DNA of 64,000 nucleotides from Trichomonas vaginalis G3 (GCF_026262505.1 NC_067203.1:14148392-14212391), one strand, 5' to 3'; shown: positions 52,429 to 62,760, counted from the stretch's first letter. Notes: generated by a model from the sequence alone, not told the origin. Numbers and translations: made by a program.

Positions 52429-52772
52429 TTTTTATTATTTGTTAATATTAGAATGTTTTATTAGATTTAAGTAAATTGTTTTTATATCGAATTTATATTT
52501 AGATGATGAAAATTCAAAGTTTAACAGTTTACAAATGAATATGATCCATTACAAATGCATTTCATTCAATATCGTCTATATTTATATCTTAAATATCAAT
52601 ATACAAAATAATTGAAACAAATATGTGAAAAATATTCCATTTGGAAAGCTCATATACAGAAAATGTAGTTGAATCCCATGGAAAAAATCAACGTTATATT
52701 AACATTTTCATGAAACGAGGTAAGTATATTGAATCAACGTTCATATTTTTTATAATCATTTTTCATCAAGAT
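52429..52772. other. Intergenic spacer
   Basis: AT-rich with no gene seen. It ends at inverted-repeat element D. Confidence 0.4.
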
Positions 52773-52911
52773 AAGTGTGTTATACACTCTTGTCGGTCAC
52801 AATGTGCCATTCTGGGAGACATTGACATTGAATGTCTCTCAGAATGAGACACTCTTCCGCAATCACATTCTGATTGCGGAACTTTGACCGACAAGAGTGC
52901 ATAACACACTT
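52773..52911. mobile_element. Foldback element D: 27-bp terminal stem enclosing two perfect or near-perfect hairpins
   Basis: The ends 52773-52799 (AAGTGTGTTATACACTCTTG...) and 52885-52911 are inverted repeats over 27 bp with one mismatch. Inside lie two hairpins: 52809-52845 (arms ATTCTGGGAGACATT and AATGTCTCTCAGAAT) and 52855-52881 (TTCCGCAATCA and TGATTGCGGAA). The whole 139 bp can fold into a three-way junction. It is GC-richer than its surroundings. A MITE is the likeliest reading, but no target duplication is obvious. A structured RNA is the alternative. Confidence 0.6.
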
Positions 52912-53189
52912 TTGTCTTGTCATTCTGGGATTTCTGAAGTATACTTTTCATGATAGCTTCCAATTGGAGTAATAAATTAGGCTCTGCCAATCATTTCTCT
53001 CATTTCCTGTATGACGAGCAGAAAGGATGCGATCATTAAACCTAGGAAAAAAGATGAAAGGCGTCACTTTTTGCGAGTAAGTGAAAAATTAAAATGCATG
53101 TTTCTAAATAGGAAGGAGAAAACTAAGAATTATTATGACTTGCTTTATCCGAAATATAAAGACTATATTGATACATTTAATGCACTATA

Positions 53190-55640
53190 TCAACTTAAAT
53201 CAAACGAAGAGAATGATTCTTTGGATTTGACAGGGAACTGGTCCATGAGAGATTGTGTGTCGATATCGACTTCCTCCATTTCTGACCACTTGCTGCCTTT
53301 GATCTGGTTTTCGTTAAGTTTCTGCCAGAAGAATCCTTTCATCTTCATCGGTGGTGCGGTATTCTTCTTCTTCTTGGCAAGCAAGCTGCCGGGTGGTGGT
53401 GGAGGAACACCTACGCCTGGAGGAGGTGGAGGAATTCCAAATGCAGGCGGTGGAGGTGGAGGAAGACCAATTCCTGGTGGTGGAGGTGCTACAGGTGGTG
53501 GCGGAGGTGCCATCGGTGGAGGAGGTGGAGCAACTGGTGGTGGAGGTGATGGACTCTCTGAATTTTGAGAGGCCTCTGAATTTTGAGAAGTGTTGTTTTG
53601 AGAGGTCTCTGAATTTTGTTTAGGTTCTGAATTTTGAGGGACTTCAGAATTTTGAGAGGACTTTGAATTTAATTGTAATTTTGCAACTTCAGCCTTTGCG
53701 TTAAGGATTTCTTCATCCTTTTGCTGGAGAAGCTTCTTCAAGCGCTGGATTTCCTTGTCGTCCTCCAAATCTTCAGCAGCATTTGGTTTCGCGACTCTTA
53801 ATACTGAAAGTTCTTTTTCTTGTCTGTCGATAACTTCTTTGAGTCTTGTGATCTCTGCATCGTCTTCCATATCCTCTGCAGCGTTCGGTAGAGCGTTCTT
53901 GAAGACTTCTATCTGGTTTTGGTATTCGACCAAAGAATTCTTCATTTTTTCGTTCTCCAAGTTCGATTGCTGCAACAAGATCTTGAGGTTATCGATTTCT
54001 TTTGTATCTACAACTGTCGTAACAACAGGTTTGACTTGTTTCAGTTGTTCAATTGCTTTTTCTTTCTCTTCAAGGACGGATTGGAGTCTCTGGATCTCTT
54101 TATCATCATCTAAGTCTTCTGCAGCATTTGGTTTGGCCTCTTTGAGCTTTTTTAGATCATTTGTGGCCATTGATAATTTGATTTCTAATTCTTGGATGCT
54201 TTTCTCTTTAACTTGGATCTGTTCTCCTATTTTAGCCTTGAGTCTGTCCATTTCCTTGATCTTGTCATCAACTTTCTTGTTCGATTCGTTCAATAATTCT
54301 TTGAGATGCTTAATTTCTTCTTCTTTTATCTTCTGCATGTGTGCATTGTCAATGGATATCTTGTCTGAGCACTTTCTAGAGATTGTCAGTTCTTCCTGAA
54401 CTCTCTGGAGCTTTGATTGTAAGTCATCAACCAAATCAAGGCTTTTTAGATCACGTAATGATGGTAATGGCATGCTTTGGAGGTGTACGTAATCTAAGAA
54501 GTTGTAATCTTTGTACAATATACCTAATAAATTGGGTAAAGCGACAGATGGATAATCTGTGTCTTGGATTGAGAGCAAAGTAGCCTCTTCTATGGCATCA
54601 AAGTTACCTTTGGAGGCATAGCTTCTGTAGTAGAATAAGAAATCGAGGATATGATTCAAGGCTGGCTCTACACAGTTTGGTAAATTTTGTATCATACTCG
54701 CGATTGAGAGATAGCAGGAATGTAGTAAATTCTGAGGGACATTTCTCTCGACGTAATCGTATAATACGACTGGATCGAATGGATTGATGTGTTCTTTCGG
54801 GAATAAATTCGTAATGTTGACTAATTCTTGCCTGAGCTTCCTTGCGTTCTCTTCTTCGGATGGGATTGACATCATAGCAATAAGAACTCCACTGTTGTCG
54901 AGCTCAAGAAGGAGTTGTGTTCTAAATTTCGGATCAATTACATTGGAAAGTAAACTGGATATGAAAGCAACGAAAGTCTTAACAACACTGGGATTGTGTG
55001 CATTTGATGTGAGGAAATCGCACAAAACTTTCCAGCCAACGACATTATTTCGATTCAAATATTAAATATTTCCGAAAACGTATTCTGCATAGTCAGGGAA
55101 GGATGAGAACATGATAAGGATCGAAAGGATGTCGGATGTCATTGAAGAACTCGGTGGATGAATGACACTGATTAAAGTAGGGATAAAAGACAAATTTCGG
55201 GCAAGATGTGACTGGCAGATACTCATGTTGGCAAGATTCTTGACGCATTTGATCAAAGAATGAAGTAGATTTGTAGATAAAGGACTAAGTTGATTTTTAG
55301 AAACGCCATACGAGTAACCTCTTAAGATATTAATTATTTGAGTTAATCCGCCAATTTTTAGAAACTCCTTTGCCTATGAGAACTTGCAAATTTTAGTTTG
55401 TCTGTACAACTCATTAACATCTTCATATGAGAGCTCTTTCTTTAGCTGGTCAAAGAAGTATTGAGGTGGCTTTGTCTGTTTGCTTGTTTCGACGTCTCTT
55501 TCAATAAATTCTTTCATTTCTTTAACATTTTTGGCTAGTAGCTCCCTTTTTTCGGGTGGATAGCCAAGATCTTCGAGAAGATCGTAATACTGCTTTTTGA
55601 TCTTCTCTTGTTCTGTCAATTCCTTCGATGGAGTTGACAT
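53190..55640 (-). pseudogene. Diaphanous-type formin, disabled: two in-frame stops and truncated FH2
   Basis: A single frame runs from the ATG ending at 55640 to 53190 (about 816 codons), broken by TAG at 55374-55376 and TAA at 55062-55064. Both sides of each stop read as formin. The N-terminal GTPase-binding segment (LTEQEKIKKQYYDLLEDLG) leads into the armadillo-like FH3 region, a coiled coil with a repeated AKPNAAEDLEDDKEIQRL motif, and a Pro-rich FH1 (about 53390-53545). The FH2 start follows (MKGFFWQKLNENQIKGSKW). The FH2 domain ends after about 55 residues instead of ~400, and the downstream sequence has several stops in this frame. Without FH2 it cannot nucleate or cap actin. Formins in trichomonads drive actin assembly during amoeboid change. 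Confidence 0.82.
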
Positions 55641-56318
55641 TTAAAAAAATTACTTCACTTATTTCATTATCGCCGTTGCTGAAAATCAGAAAAATGGAAA
55701 ATTCAGCAATATATAAGATGGAAACTATGGTCAATATTCTTTTACTTTGAAAGAATGTCAAATTTTGAGATATTCTGAAAAAGTTTTCACTAATTTTTAA
55801 TTAAATAGCCAATTTTATAGAGTTAATAAATAATCGCATAAAACAAAAATTGAACTTGACCATTGATTTTCAGAAAACTATATTAAATTTTATTAGTATA
55901 ATATGATATTATAAAAATGTGATAATTCGTTATGTCAATTTTTTATTTTCAAAATTGAAAAGTGTAAAGTCCAAAATTGAATGCGTGATAGATCGAGGGA
56001 TAACAATCGATTTGTCCATAGGAGGTGTTAACATCTCCGAAAAGGGTAATCTGTCCTTCATTAATTCTGAATAAAATAGCAACTATCCCAAGACTGTTGA
56101 GTGGAAAAAACCTTAAATAACATCATCTATTGTAATCTTTAGCAGTAGTATGTATATAATCGTTCTTCCTATTCGGAATTGAAGATTACAAAATGGATCT
56201 GAAATTATATCAGATGTATTGAAGATATTTGATCAAAAAGAGTGGAATGATATTGGAAGCATATTAATGGATTCCTAAAGTTCGAATTGTTCAAGAATTT
56301 TGAAACCAAATTTAAATT
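55641..56318. other. Intergenic region
   Basis: AT-rich with no gene seen. A small palindrome (GGAGGTGTTAACATCTCC) lies at about 56021-56038. Confidence 0.4.
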
Positions 56319-57011
56319 CTATTTTTCGATCAAATCATCAACACTTTCTTCAGGAGGAAGCTCAGTTGAGTTTGGGTGTAAGGCCGAATATAGGTTCGGA
56401 AGTAATTCATCAGGTGCTCCATGTCCAAAAGTTGCGGCGTTAAAATTAAGTAGATGTACTGCAGCTTTTATGGAATGAGAAGTAGTAAATACTGTTAAAT
56501 CATGTGGTTGCTCGTTTCTATAAATAAAAATTTTGTTTCCATCTATTTTAATCGGATATGGAAGAGAAATATGTAGAACTTTTGATAAAGCATCGAGTAC
56601 TTTGCATGAATATGTAATTGCTGCGATTAAGATTTGAGATTTTTCTGCCCAATTGTCTGCAGGAAGAAATACTTTTGGAACATGTATATATGGCGAAATT
56701 ATAAACCATTCATCGGAATTAGAAACTTTTCCAATTGGAAAATAAATAGATAAAGATTTAATCAAGCCCAAATTCTTTGTAATCTTAGGTTTTACAGGAG
56801 GGAAATCGAAATACGTTGGTTCTATTGTATTATCTAAGAATTTTTTGTCTACTTCATCTGGCAATATGTACATCAAAAATTCAACTTGTCCAATTGGATC
56901 TTCTTGATACTTTGGTGCAGACAAACGAAGCTTTCTGTTCTCCCTACGTTTTTTCCTTATCTCTTCAAGCTTCTGGTTAATTCCATCCGCTTTAGAGATT
57001 GAGTTTTTCAT
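56319..57011 (-). CDS. UVRAG/Vps38/Atg14-like subunit of class III PI3-kinase complex
   Basis: Predicted 230 residues. A short basic helical N-terminus (INQKLEEIRKKRRENRKL) is followed by the C-terminal UVRAG/Atg14 fold. ILIAAITYSCKVLDALSKVLHISLPYPIKIDGNKIFIY corresponds to the family's 'aLgy.a.lv..ls..L.vpLrYPi...gS.S.I' core, and AVHLLNFNAATFG follows. UVRAG/Vps38 directs Vps34 lipid kinase to endosomes, Atg14 to autophagosomes. At 230 residues it is much shorter than animal or yeast forms and lacks the C2 and long coiled coil. TCACTTTTTC lies 12 nt upstream of the ATG. The stop is TAG. Identification is by motif, with no alignment run. Confidence 0.6.
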   Translation of the reverse strand: MKNSISKADGINQKLEEIRKKRRENRKLRLSAPKYQEDPIGQVEFLMYILPDEVDKKFLDNTIEPTYFDFPPVKPKITKNLGLIKSLSIYFPIGKVSNSDEWFIISPYIHVPKVFLPADNWAEKSQILIAAITYSCKVLDALSKVLHISLPYPIKIDGNKIFIYRNEQPHDLTVFTTSHSIKAAVHLLNFNAATFGHGAPDELLPNLYSALHPNSTELPPEESVDDLIEK

Positions 57012-57023
57012 CTAATACAAGCT

Positions 57024-57033
57024 TGAAAAAGTG
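57024..57033 (-). promoter_or_regulatory. Inr-like motif TCACTTTTTC
   Basis: On the minus strand this reads TCACTTTTTC, 12 nt before the UVRAG-like ATG, and fits the trichomonad initiator TCAY(T/A). It is identical to the motif before the gene at 51157. Confidence 0.6.
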
Positions 57034-57086
57034 ACGCTCCGAATGGAAAAGATGAAAAGTAAATAATAAAAATTAAAAAAATCGCT

Positions 57087-58949
57087 TTACTTCTGGAAGA
57101 GAAGCTTTGGCTCTGGTGGCTTGACCTTATTTGCAGTCTTCTTTCTTCTTTCGATCATAGCTTGAAGTGCATCATCTGTTGGTTTCACGAGACCGCCTGC
57201 TGGTGCTGGAGCTGCAGCTGGTGGAGGAGGAGTGCCTGCTGGGGGTGGAGGTGCTCTTGCTGGCGGTGGAGGAGGTGGTGGTGCACCGCCCTTTGGAGGT
57301 GGTGGGGGCGGTGGAGGTGGTGCTCCGCCTGCTGGTGGTGGTGGAGGTGGCGGCGCACCGGCTCCTGGTGGTGGGGGCGGTGGTGGAACGCCAGCACCTG
57401 GTAACGGTGGTGCTGGAGGAACTCCTGGAGCTGATGGTGGAGGTGGAGCAGATGGGGCTTCACCGGAATTAACGAGTTCTTCGTCGTCGTAGCCTCCCTT
57501 TGCATTGGTTTGTGGTCTGAGCTTCTTCCTTGTCTCGACAGTGTCTGCTGATTCGAATGGATCCTTCATCTCATTTGTCTCGCCCATATCGAAGTATTCG
57601 AATGGAGTAGAGAAGAGATCTACGGCTTCCTGATCAGCTGGAATTACCTTAACAAGGTCCTCGATGTTAGGATTCATGACATCGCCAGCAACATTCTGAA
57701 GATTGTTCATCTTGATGTTGACGCCTGGTAAGCAGATGTAGATTGAGCTGTATTTGCGTGGTTTGATGAAGTCTGGGACGGAATTATTTTCTGATGTTGG
57801 GTTAGGAACTTTAAGTCTAGAGAGAGCATCTTCGAGCTGTTCGTTACGGGCAATCTCGAATTCATTCCTGGCTTTGTTGACTGATTCTGTAAGCTTGTCG
57901 ACAAGGTCAAGGTTGCTTGAGAGGTTGGTTGTGATATCCTTTGAAGCGGTGATAAGGTTACGCTGGAATGTGGTCATGAAATCGTTGATTGTGTTTCTGT
58001 ATTCATCAAGAGGCTTGTTTGGATCTTCCATGAATGCGTTGATGGCGTTTTCTGCATGCTTGTGCATTTCATCGCGTTGCTTAACGAAAGGAGTGAAAAG
58101 ATTCTGGATACCGAACTCGGTGCTGACTTTCTTGTAGCTTGACTCGAAGTACTGAAGCTTAAGCTTGCCATCTGGTGTTGTTTCTGCTGAATCAGCAGCG
58201 GATGGACGTGACTTAGCCTTCTGACTCTTCTTAGGTTCATCTGATGAAGGCTCTGATGGTGGTGGAGCTGGTCTGGATGGAGGAGGTGGAGGTGGAAGAA
58301 TTTCAGCTTCCCTCTTTGGCTCCTCTTTCTTTGGTTCCTCCTTCTTTGGCTCTTCCTTCTCCTCATCATCGGAATAGTATGGATAGTCTGAATAGTATTC
58401 TGATCCAGATGAAGATGATGATGATTTCTTCTTATCCTTTGGCTTCTTTGGTGGTGCTGCCGGCGGGGTTGCTGGTGGAGCTGGAGGTGGTATAGCAGCT
58501 GGTGGTGGAGGTGGAATATCGTTAGATTTAGGCGGTGGTGGCGGTGGGTGGTTCGGAGGTGGTGGAGGAGGTGTGGCTGGAGGAGCTGTAGGTGGTGGTG
58601 GTGGTGGACGAGCTGGAGGTGGAGGTGGAGCATCAGATTTCGGTGGTGGTGGTGGAGGGCGAGCTGGTGGAGGAGCAGCTGGAGCGGGTGCTGGAGGTTC
58701 TTCTGCTGGAGCTGGTGCTTTGTTCTTATTAAATCTTGCTTTAAGTGCTGCGTTAAGATCCATTGGAGCAGCCTTCTTTGGTGGTGGTTTAGCTGGAGGT
58801 GGGTTAGCTGGCTTCTTTCCAGCATTAGCCTTTCTCTTAGCAATCAAAGCTTGTAATGCATCATCAGTAGGCTTAACTAATCCGCCACCGCCGCCGTGGT
58901 TTGCAGTGCATGGTGGTGGTGGTGGAGGTGGTGGTGGGGGAACAGACAT
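57087..58949 (-). CDS. Proline-rich WH2-like actin-regulatory protein
   Basis: Predicted 620 residues. It opens with a poly-Pro run, then LVKPTDDALQALIAKRK (about 24-40), which resembles the actin-binding WH2/thymosin helix, and MDLNAALKARFNK at about 62-74, a second possible one. Long Pro-rich tracts of profilin/SH3-type (PPPPPP with A, G, K) fill about 78-235 and 497-590. A folded or helical middle (about 265-480, including KLKLQYFESSYKKVSTEFG and MHKHAENAINAFMED) separates them. Near the C-terminus LVKPTDDALQAMIERRK repeats the first cassette. This fits a WASP/WAVE-type or verprolin-like actin regulator, though no CA segment is obvious. The stop is in TAAA. It lies beside the formin pseudogene. 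Confidence 0.68.
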   Translation of the reverse strand: MSVPPPPPPPPPPCTANHGGGGGLVKPTDDALQALIAKRKANAGKKPANPPPAKPPPKKAAPMDLNAALKARFNKNKAPAPAEEPPAPAPAAPPPARPPPPPPKSDAPPPPPARPPPPPPTAPPATPPPPPPNHPPPPPPKSNDIPPPPPAAIPPPAPPATPPAAPPKKPKDKKKSSSSSSGSEYYSDYPYYSDDEEKEEPKKEEPKKEEPKREAEILPPPPPPSRPAPPPSEPSSDEPKKSQKAKSRPSAADSAETTPDGKLKLQYFESSYKKVSTEFGIQNLFTPFVKQRDEMHKHAENAINAFMEDPNKPLDEYRNTINDFMTTFQRNLITASKDITTNLSSNLDLVDKLTESVNKARNEFEIARNEQLEDALSRLKVPNPTSENNSVPDFIKPRKYSSIYICLPGVNIKMNNLQNVAGDVMNPNIEDLVKVIPADQEAVDLFSTPFEYFDMGETNEMKDPFESADTVETRKKLRPQTNAKGGYDDEELVNSGEAPSAPPPPSAPGVPPAPPLPGAGVPPPPPPPGAGAPPPPPPPAGGAPPPPPPPPPKGGAPPPPPPPARAPPPPAGTPPPPAAAPAPAGGLVKPTDDALQAMIERRKKTANKVKPPEPKLLFQK

Positions 58950-59646
58950 ATTAAAACTTTTTTATTAGAACTTTTTCGAATTTTGTAAACTTCGTTTTTG
59001 AGAAGAATTTTACGTTAATTTTATTTTCGGAATTAAAAAATAACAAGCACATGTTACATATGATTTTTGAAAATCTTAATATAAAATTGAGAGTGTTATA
59101 GACCGAAAATAGATTTTTTCGGTTTTCTCTTCAAATAATTGAAAGAATGATACTATTACAGGTTTATTATATTATATAGCATATAATCATGCTATAGCCG
59201 AAAATTATAAGTTTTGAGAAGATTGAATATAACACAAATAAATTTGAATGTAAGTTAAATTGCTTGTTGTTTTTAATAGCTATTTAATGAGAAATCCAAT
59301 ATTGCAAAATTCAAATTGAATGATTGAAAGAACAGAAAAAGTCATACTTTTCAATTTCGAATATGTTTCATTGTATTTATAATTATATGGCAAATAAGAT
59401 ATTAAAACTTGATTTTTGAAGGAAAAATCACAAAATTGAATAAATTCAAATAATTTTTATTCAAAAATAAACTAGTTATTTGAGTTTAATACTAATTATC
59501 TATTCAAACAACAAAGTTTGTAATTTAAAATATTTTGTGAGATCAGATTGAATTAATTCAAGGTTCTTTTCAATTAATATTAATGAACATATTACGCATT
59601 TTCGAACATTCTAAACCAAATATATAAAAATGGGAGACGAATGTTA
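58950..59646. other. Intergenic region left of the tandem array
   Basis: AT-rich with no gene seen. If the tandem array is part of the mobile element, its left boundary falls at the right end of this stretch. Confidence 0.4.
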
Positions 59647-61208
59647 AATTTTCTAGACATAAAGGAATTGTTTACCGAGTTTTAGCTCTTATCTCTAACA
59701 AAAAATTAATTTTTAAAAAAAAGACCGAATACGTTTCACAGCGAGAAAAAAATAAAAGGCAAGATAGAATTTTCTAGACATAAAGAAGTTGTTTACCGAG
59801 TTTTAGCTCTTATCTCTAACAAAAAATTAATTTTTAAAAAAATGACCGAATACGTTTCACAGCGAGAAAAAAATAAAAGGCAAGATAGAATTTTCTAGAC
59901 ATAAAGAAGTTGTTTACCGAGTTTTAGCTCTTATCTCTAACAAAAAATTAATTTTTAAAAAAAAAGACCGAATACGTTTCACAGCGAGAAAAAAATAAAA
60001 GGCAAGATAGAATTTTCTAGACATAAAGAAGTTGTTTACCGAGTTTTAGCTCTTATCTCTAACAAAAAATTAATTTTTAAAAAAAAGACCGAATACGTTT
60101 CACAGCGAGAAAAAAATAAAAGGCAAGATAGAATTTTCTAGACATAAAGAAGTTGTTTACCGAGTTTTAGCTCTTATCTCTAACAAAAAATTAATTTTTA
60201 AAAAAAAGACCGAATACGTTTCACAGCGAGAAAAAAATAAAAGGCAAGATAGAATTTTCTAGACATAAAGAAGTTGTTTACCGAGTTTTAGCTCTTATCT
60301 CTAACAAAAAATTAATTTTTAAAAAAAAAGACCGAATACGTTTCACAGCGAGAAAAAAAAAAAGGCAAGATAGAATTTTCTAGACATAAAGAAGTTGTTT
60401 ACCGAGTTTTAGCTCTTATCTCTAACAAAAAATTAATTTTTAAAAAAATGACCGAATACGTTTCACAGCGAGAAAAAAAAAAAGGCAAGATAGAATTTTC
60501 TAGACATAAAGAAGTTGTTTACCGAGTTTTAGCTCTTATCTCTAACAAAAAATTAATTTTTAAAAAAATGACCGAATACGTTTCACAGCGAGAAAAAATA
60601 AAAGGCAAGATAGAATTTTCTAGACATAAAGAAGTTGTTTACCGAGTTTTAGCTCTTATCTCTAACAAAAAATTAATTTTTAAAAAAAAGACCGAATACG
60701 TTTCACAGCGAGAAAAAAATAAAAGGCAAGATAGAATTTTCTAGACATAAAGAAGTTGTTTACCGAGTTTTAGCTCTTATCTCTAACAAAAAATTAATTT
60801 TTAAAAAAAGACCGAATACGTTTCACAGCGAGAAAAAAATAAAAGGCAAGATAGAATTTTCTAGACATAAAGAAGTTGTTTACCGAGTTTTAGCTCTTAT
60901 CTCTAACAAAAAATTAATTTTTAAAAAAATGACCGAATACGTTTCACAGCGAGAAAAAAAATAAAAGGCAAGATAGAATTTTCTAGACATAAAGAAGTTG
61001 TTTACCGAGTTTTAGCTCTTATCTCTAACAAAAAATTAATTTTTAAAAAAAAGACCGAATACGTTTCACAGCGAGAAAAAAATAAAAGCAAGATAGAATT
61101 TTCTAGACATAAAGAAAGTTGTTTACCGAGTTTTAGCTCTTATCTCTAACAAAAAATTAATTTTTAAAAAAAAGACCGAATACGTTTCACAGCGAGAAAA
61201 AAAATAAA
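59647..61208 (+). repeat. Tandem array, about 13 copies of a ~121-bp unit
   Basis: Each unit runs from TTTTCTAGACATAAAGAAG through ACCGAGTTTTAGCTCTTATC and AAAAATTAATTTTTAAAA to ACCGAATACGTTTCACAGCG and a purine-rich GAGAAAAAAATAAAAGGCAAG. Copies are nearly identical; they differ mainly in A-run length (giving 120-122 bp) and in GACC/TGACC. The first copy (near 59647) is the most diverged and the last lacks the GGCAAGATAG end. Some units put an ATG in front of ACCGAATACG and open short chance frames. The near identity implies recent expansion or homogenisation. Confidence 0.95.
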
Positions 61209-61386
61209 ACTGTACACTGATTTTCATTTTCATTTCCAGTCACTTTACTTATTATTTTTTTCTTTTTTTCATTTTAATTATAAATTATTTCATAATACGT
61301 TTACTTACGTTACCATTTTCTTTATTCTTTTGAATTCCATACTAGACACTTATAGAATATTTTGATTGTTAACGTACTTCATTAGA

Positions 61387-62361
61387 ATGAATCCTTACAA
61401 AGGGTATGTCGATCGAATTTACCTAATTGGTATTTCCAATCAGATTGAAGAAGGTAAAATGACATGGGAAGAAGCTTGCACCCATGTTCCCATCGCCCCA
61501 ACCCTTCAATCAAATGATTTCAAATATTTAGATGTTTCAAAATCTTTTTTACAAAATCAATTTAGCTTACAGAATATCCCATTGCCTAAAGGCAAGAAAG
61601 GTCGTAGGGTCAATCCCTACGACAAACTCAAAGCTCTTGCTGTGATACATGACCACTGGGCCTTTCCCTGTGGTCAAACAAAACAATGGAAACGTTTGAA
61701 ATTACAACAAATTGATGTATCTTATAGAGAAGTACGCAGATACTTCAAAGAAAATCATTTCACCAAGACGCGATTAGAGCATGCCGGGCCAGAAACAGCA
61801 GTAAGATATTGGGCGCTTTCCCCCAATCTTATCTGGCACGCAGATATTCATTATTTTAGGGGTGTTCGTGGCCAGTATATTTAGTGGCATAATCGACAAT
61901 TTTAGCCGCAAAGTCCTAGCGTGTATACAAATACAGATATGCTGGCAGCGACGACAGCGAACGTTGCGGCTTCCGCCTTCATTGAATTTGGCGCCCCTTA
62001 TTGTTTCTGGACCGACAACGGTTCAGAAAATAGGGGCGCCTTTCAAGATCTACTTGATCTTTGGGGCGTCCAATGGCGGCATACAGACTCTCATTCTCCC
62101 TACCAAAATGAGAAGATTGAGAGATTCTGGCTGACATTGGAGCGCTGCCAAAGCATTCAGGCTATTCCTGCCTTTATTTGGGAGTACAATAATAACACAC
62201 CGCATGAAGATCTCCCAATTAATCCATTAACTGGAACAAATTACACGCCAAATCAAATGTATCAGCTGAAACCGAAATACACAAATGCAGATACAGAAAG
62301 GTTGTGGCAAATATGGGATACAGATACAGGCATGACCGCTGTTGACACATTCACAGCGTAA
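61387..62361 (+). pseudogene. Maverick c-integrase (DDE), with two single-base indels
   Basis: Retroviral-type integrase of about 325 codons starting at the ATG at 61387. The N-terminal part (MNPYKGYVDRIYLIGISNQIEEG) is typical of protist Maverick integrases. Catalytic core residues are recognisable: WHADIHYF (first Asp), WTDNGSENRG (second Asp) and PYQNEKIERFW (Glu, 35 residues after the second Asp). The frame is lost at about 61883 and recovered at about 61920: a one-base gain followed by a one-base loss within ~37 bp, with IIDNFSRKVLA readable between them in another frame. These could be real inactivating changes or assembly errors. The stop is in TAAA. It is preceded by the tandem array, consistent with integrase lying near the end of the element. 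Confidence 0.82.
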
Positions 62362-62612
62362 ATTAATATACATATCTTCAGTATGGTGGCACTGCGCGCC
62401 ATCTTACCGAAAATATGTCAATCTGACACTTTACAAACCGTTAACGTATATTTTACAACACAAACGTACACACTAACTTAACCTTAAACTATTTCTGCCA
62501 CGTAAAGTATTTATCACATAAACCACCTCATCTCACCTCTCTGTACGCTATATATTGTGCGCAGGTCATTGCCCATGGCAACTCCCCGCGACACAATGCA
62601 CATGCATGAAAA

Positions 62613-62760
62613 AATAAACGTTCTCACTAACGTACACACTAACGAACTCACTAATGTAAAAATAAACGTTCTCACTAACGTTCTCACTAACGTTCACACT
62701 AACGTACACATTAACGTACACACTAACGACTTCACTAACGACTTCACTAACGACTTCACA
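62613..62760 (+). repeat. 12-bp tandem repeat (CACTAACGTTCT-like)
   Basis: About a dozen copies of a 12-bp unit with variants (CACTAACGTACA, CACTAACGTTCT, CACTAACGACTT). The unit keeps a frame open (TNVHTNVLTNV...), but I do not treat that as a gene. It lies between the integrase 3' end and the convergent small genes. Confidence 0.85.

Noticed and set aside
53011..53568. 185-codon plus-strand frame with a Gly-rich end
   Set aside because: Its Gly-rich second half is the antisense of the formin FH1 proline codons. The first 70 codons look polar but match nothing, so it is probably chance.
33818..55640. Reassigned stop codons explaining the in-frame TAG and TAA
   Set aside because: Other genes in the window end normally at TAA and TAG. 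The affected genes also have other damage (lost zinc ligands, missing FH2), so pseudogenes are the simpler reading.
57162..58968. Several long plus-strand frames rich in Gly or Trp/Arg
   Set aside because: They are antisense shadows of CCN proline codons in the WH2-like gene.
60448..60744. 98-codon repetitive frame in the tandem array
   Set aside because: It arises where unit length happens to be divisible by three in three adjacent copies. Other copies break the frame.
59647..61208. CRISPR-like array
   Set aside because: Units are about 121 bp and identical throughout with no unique spacers, and the setting is eukaryotic.
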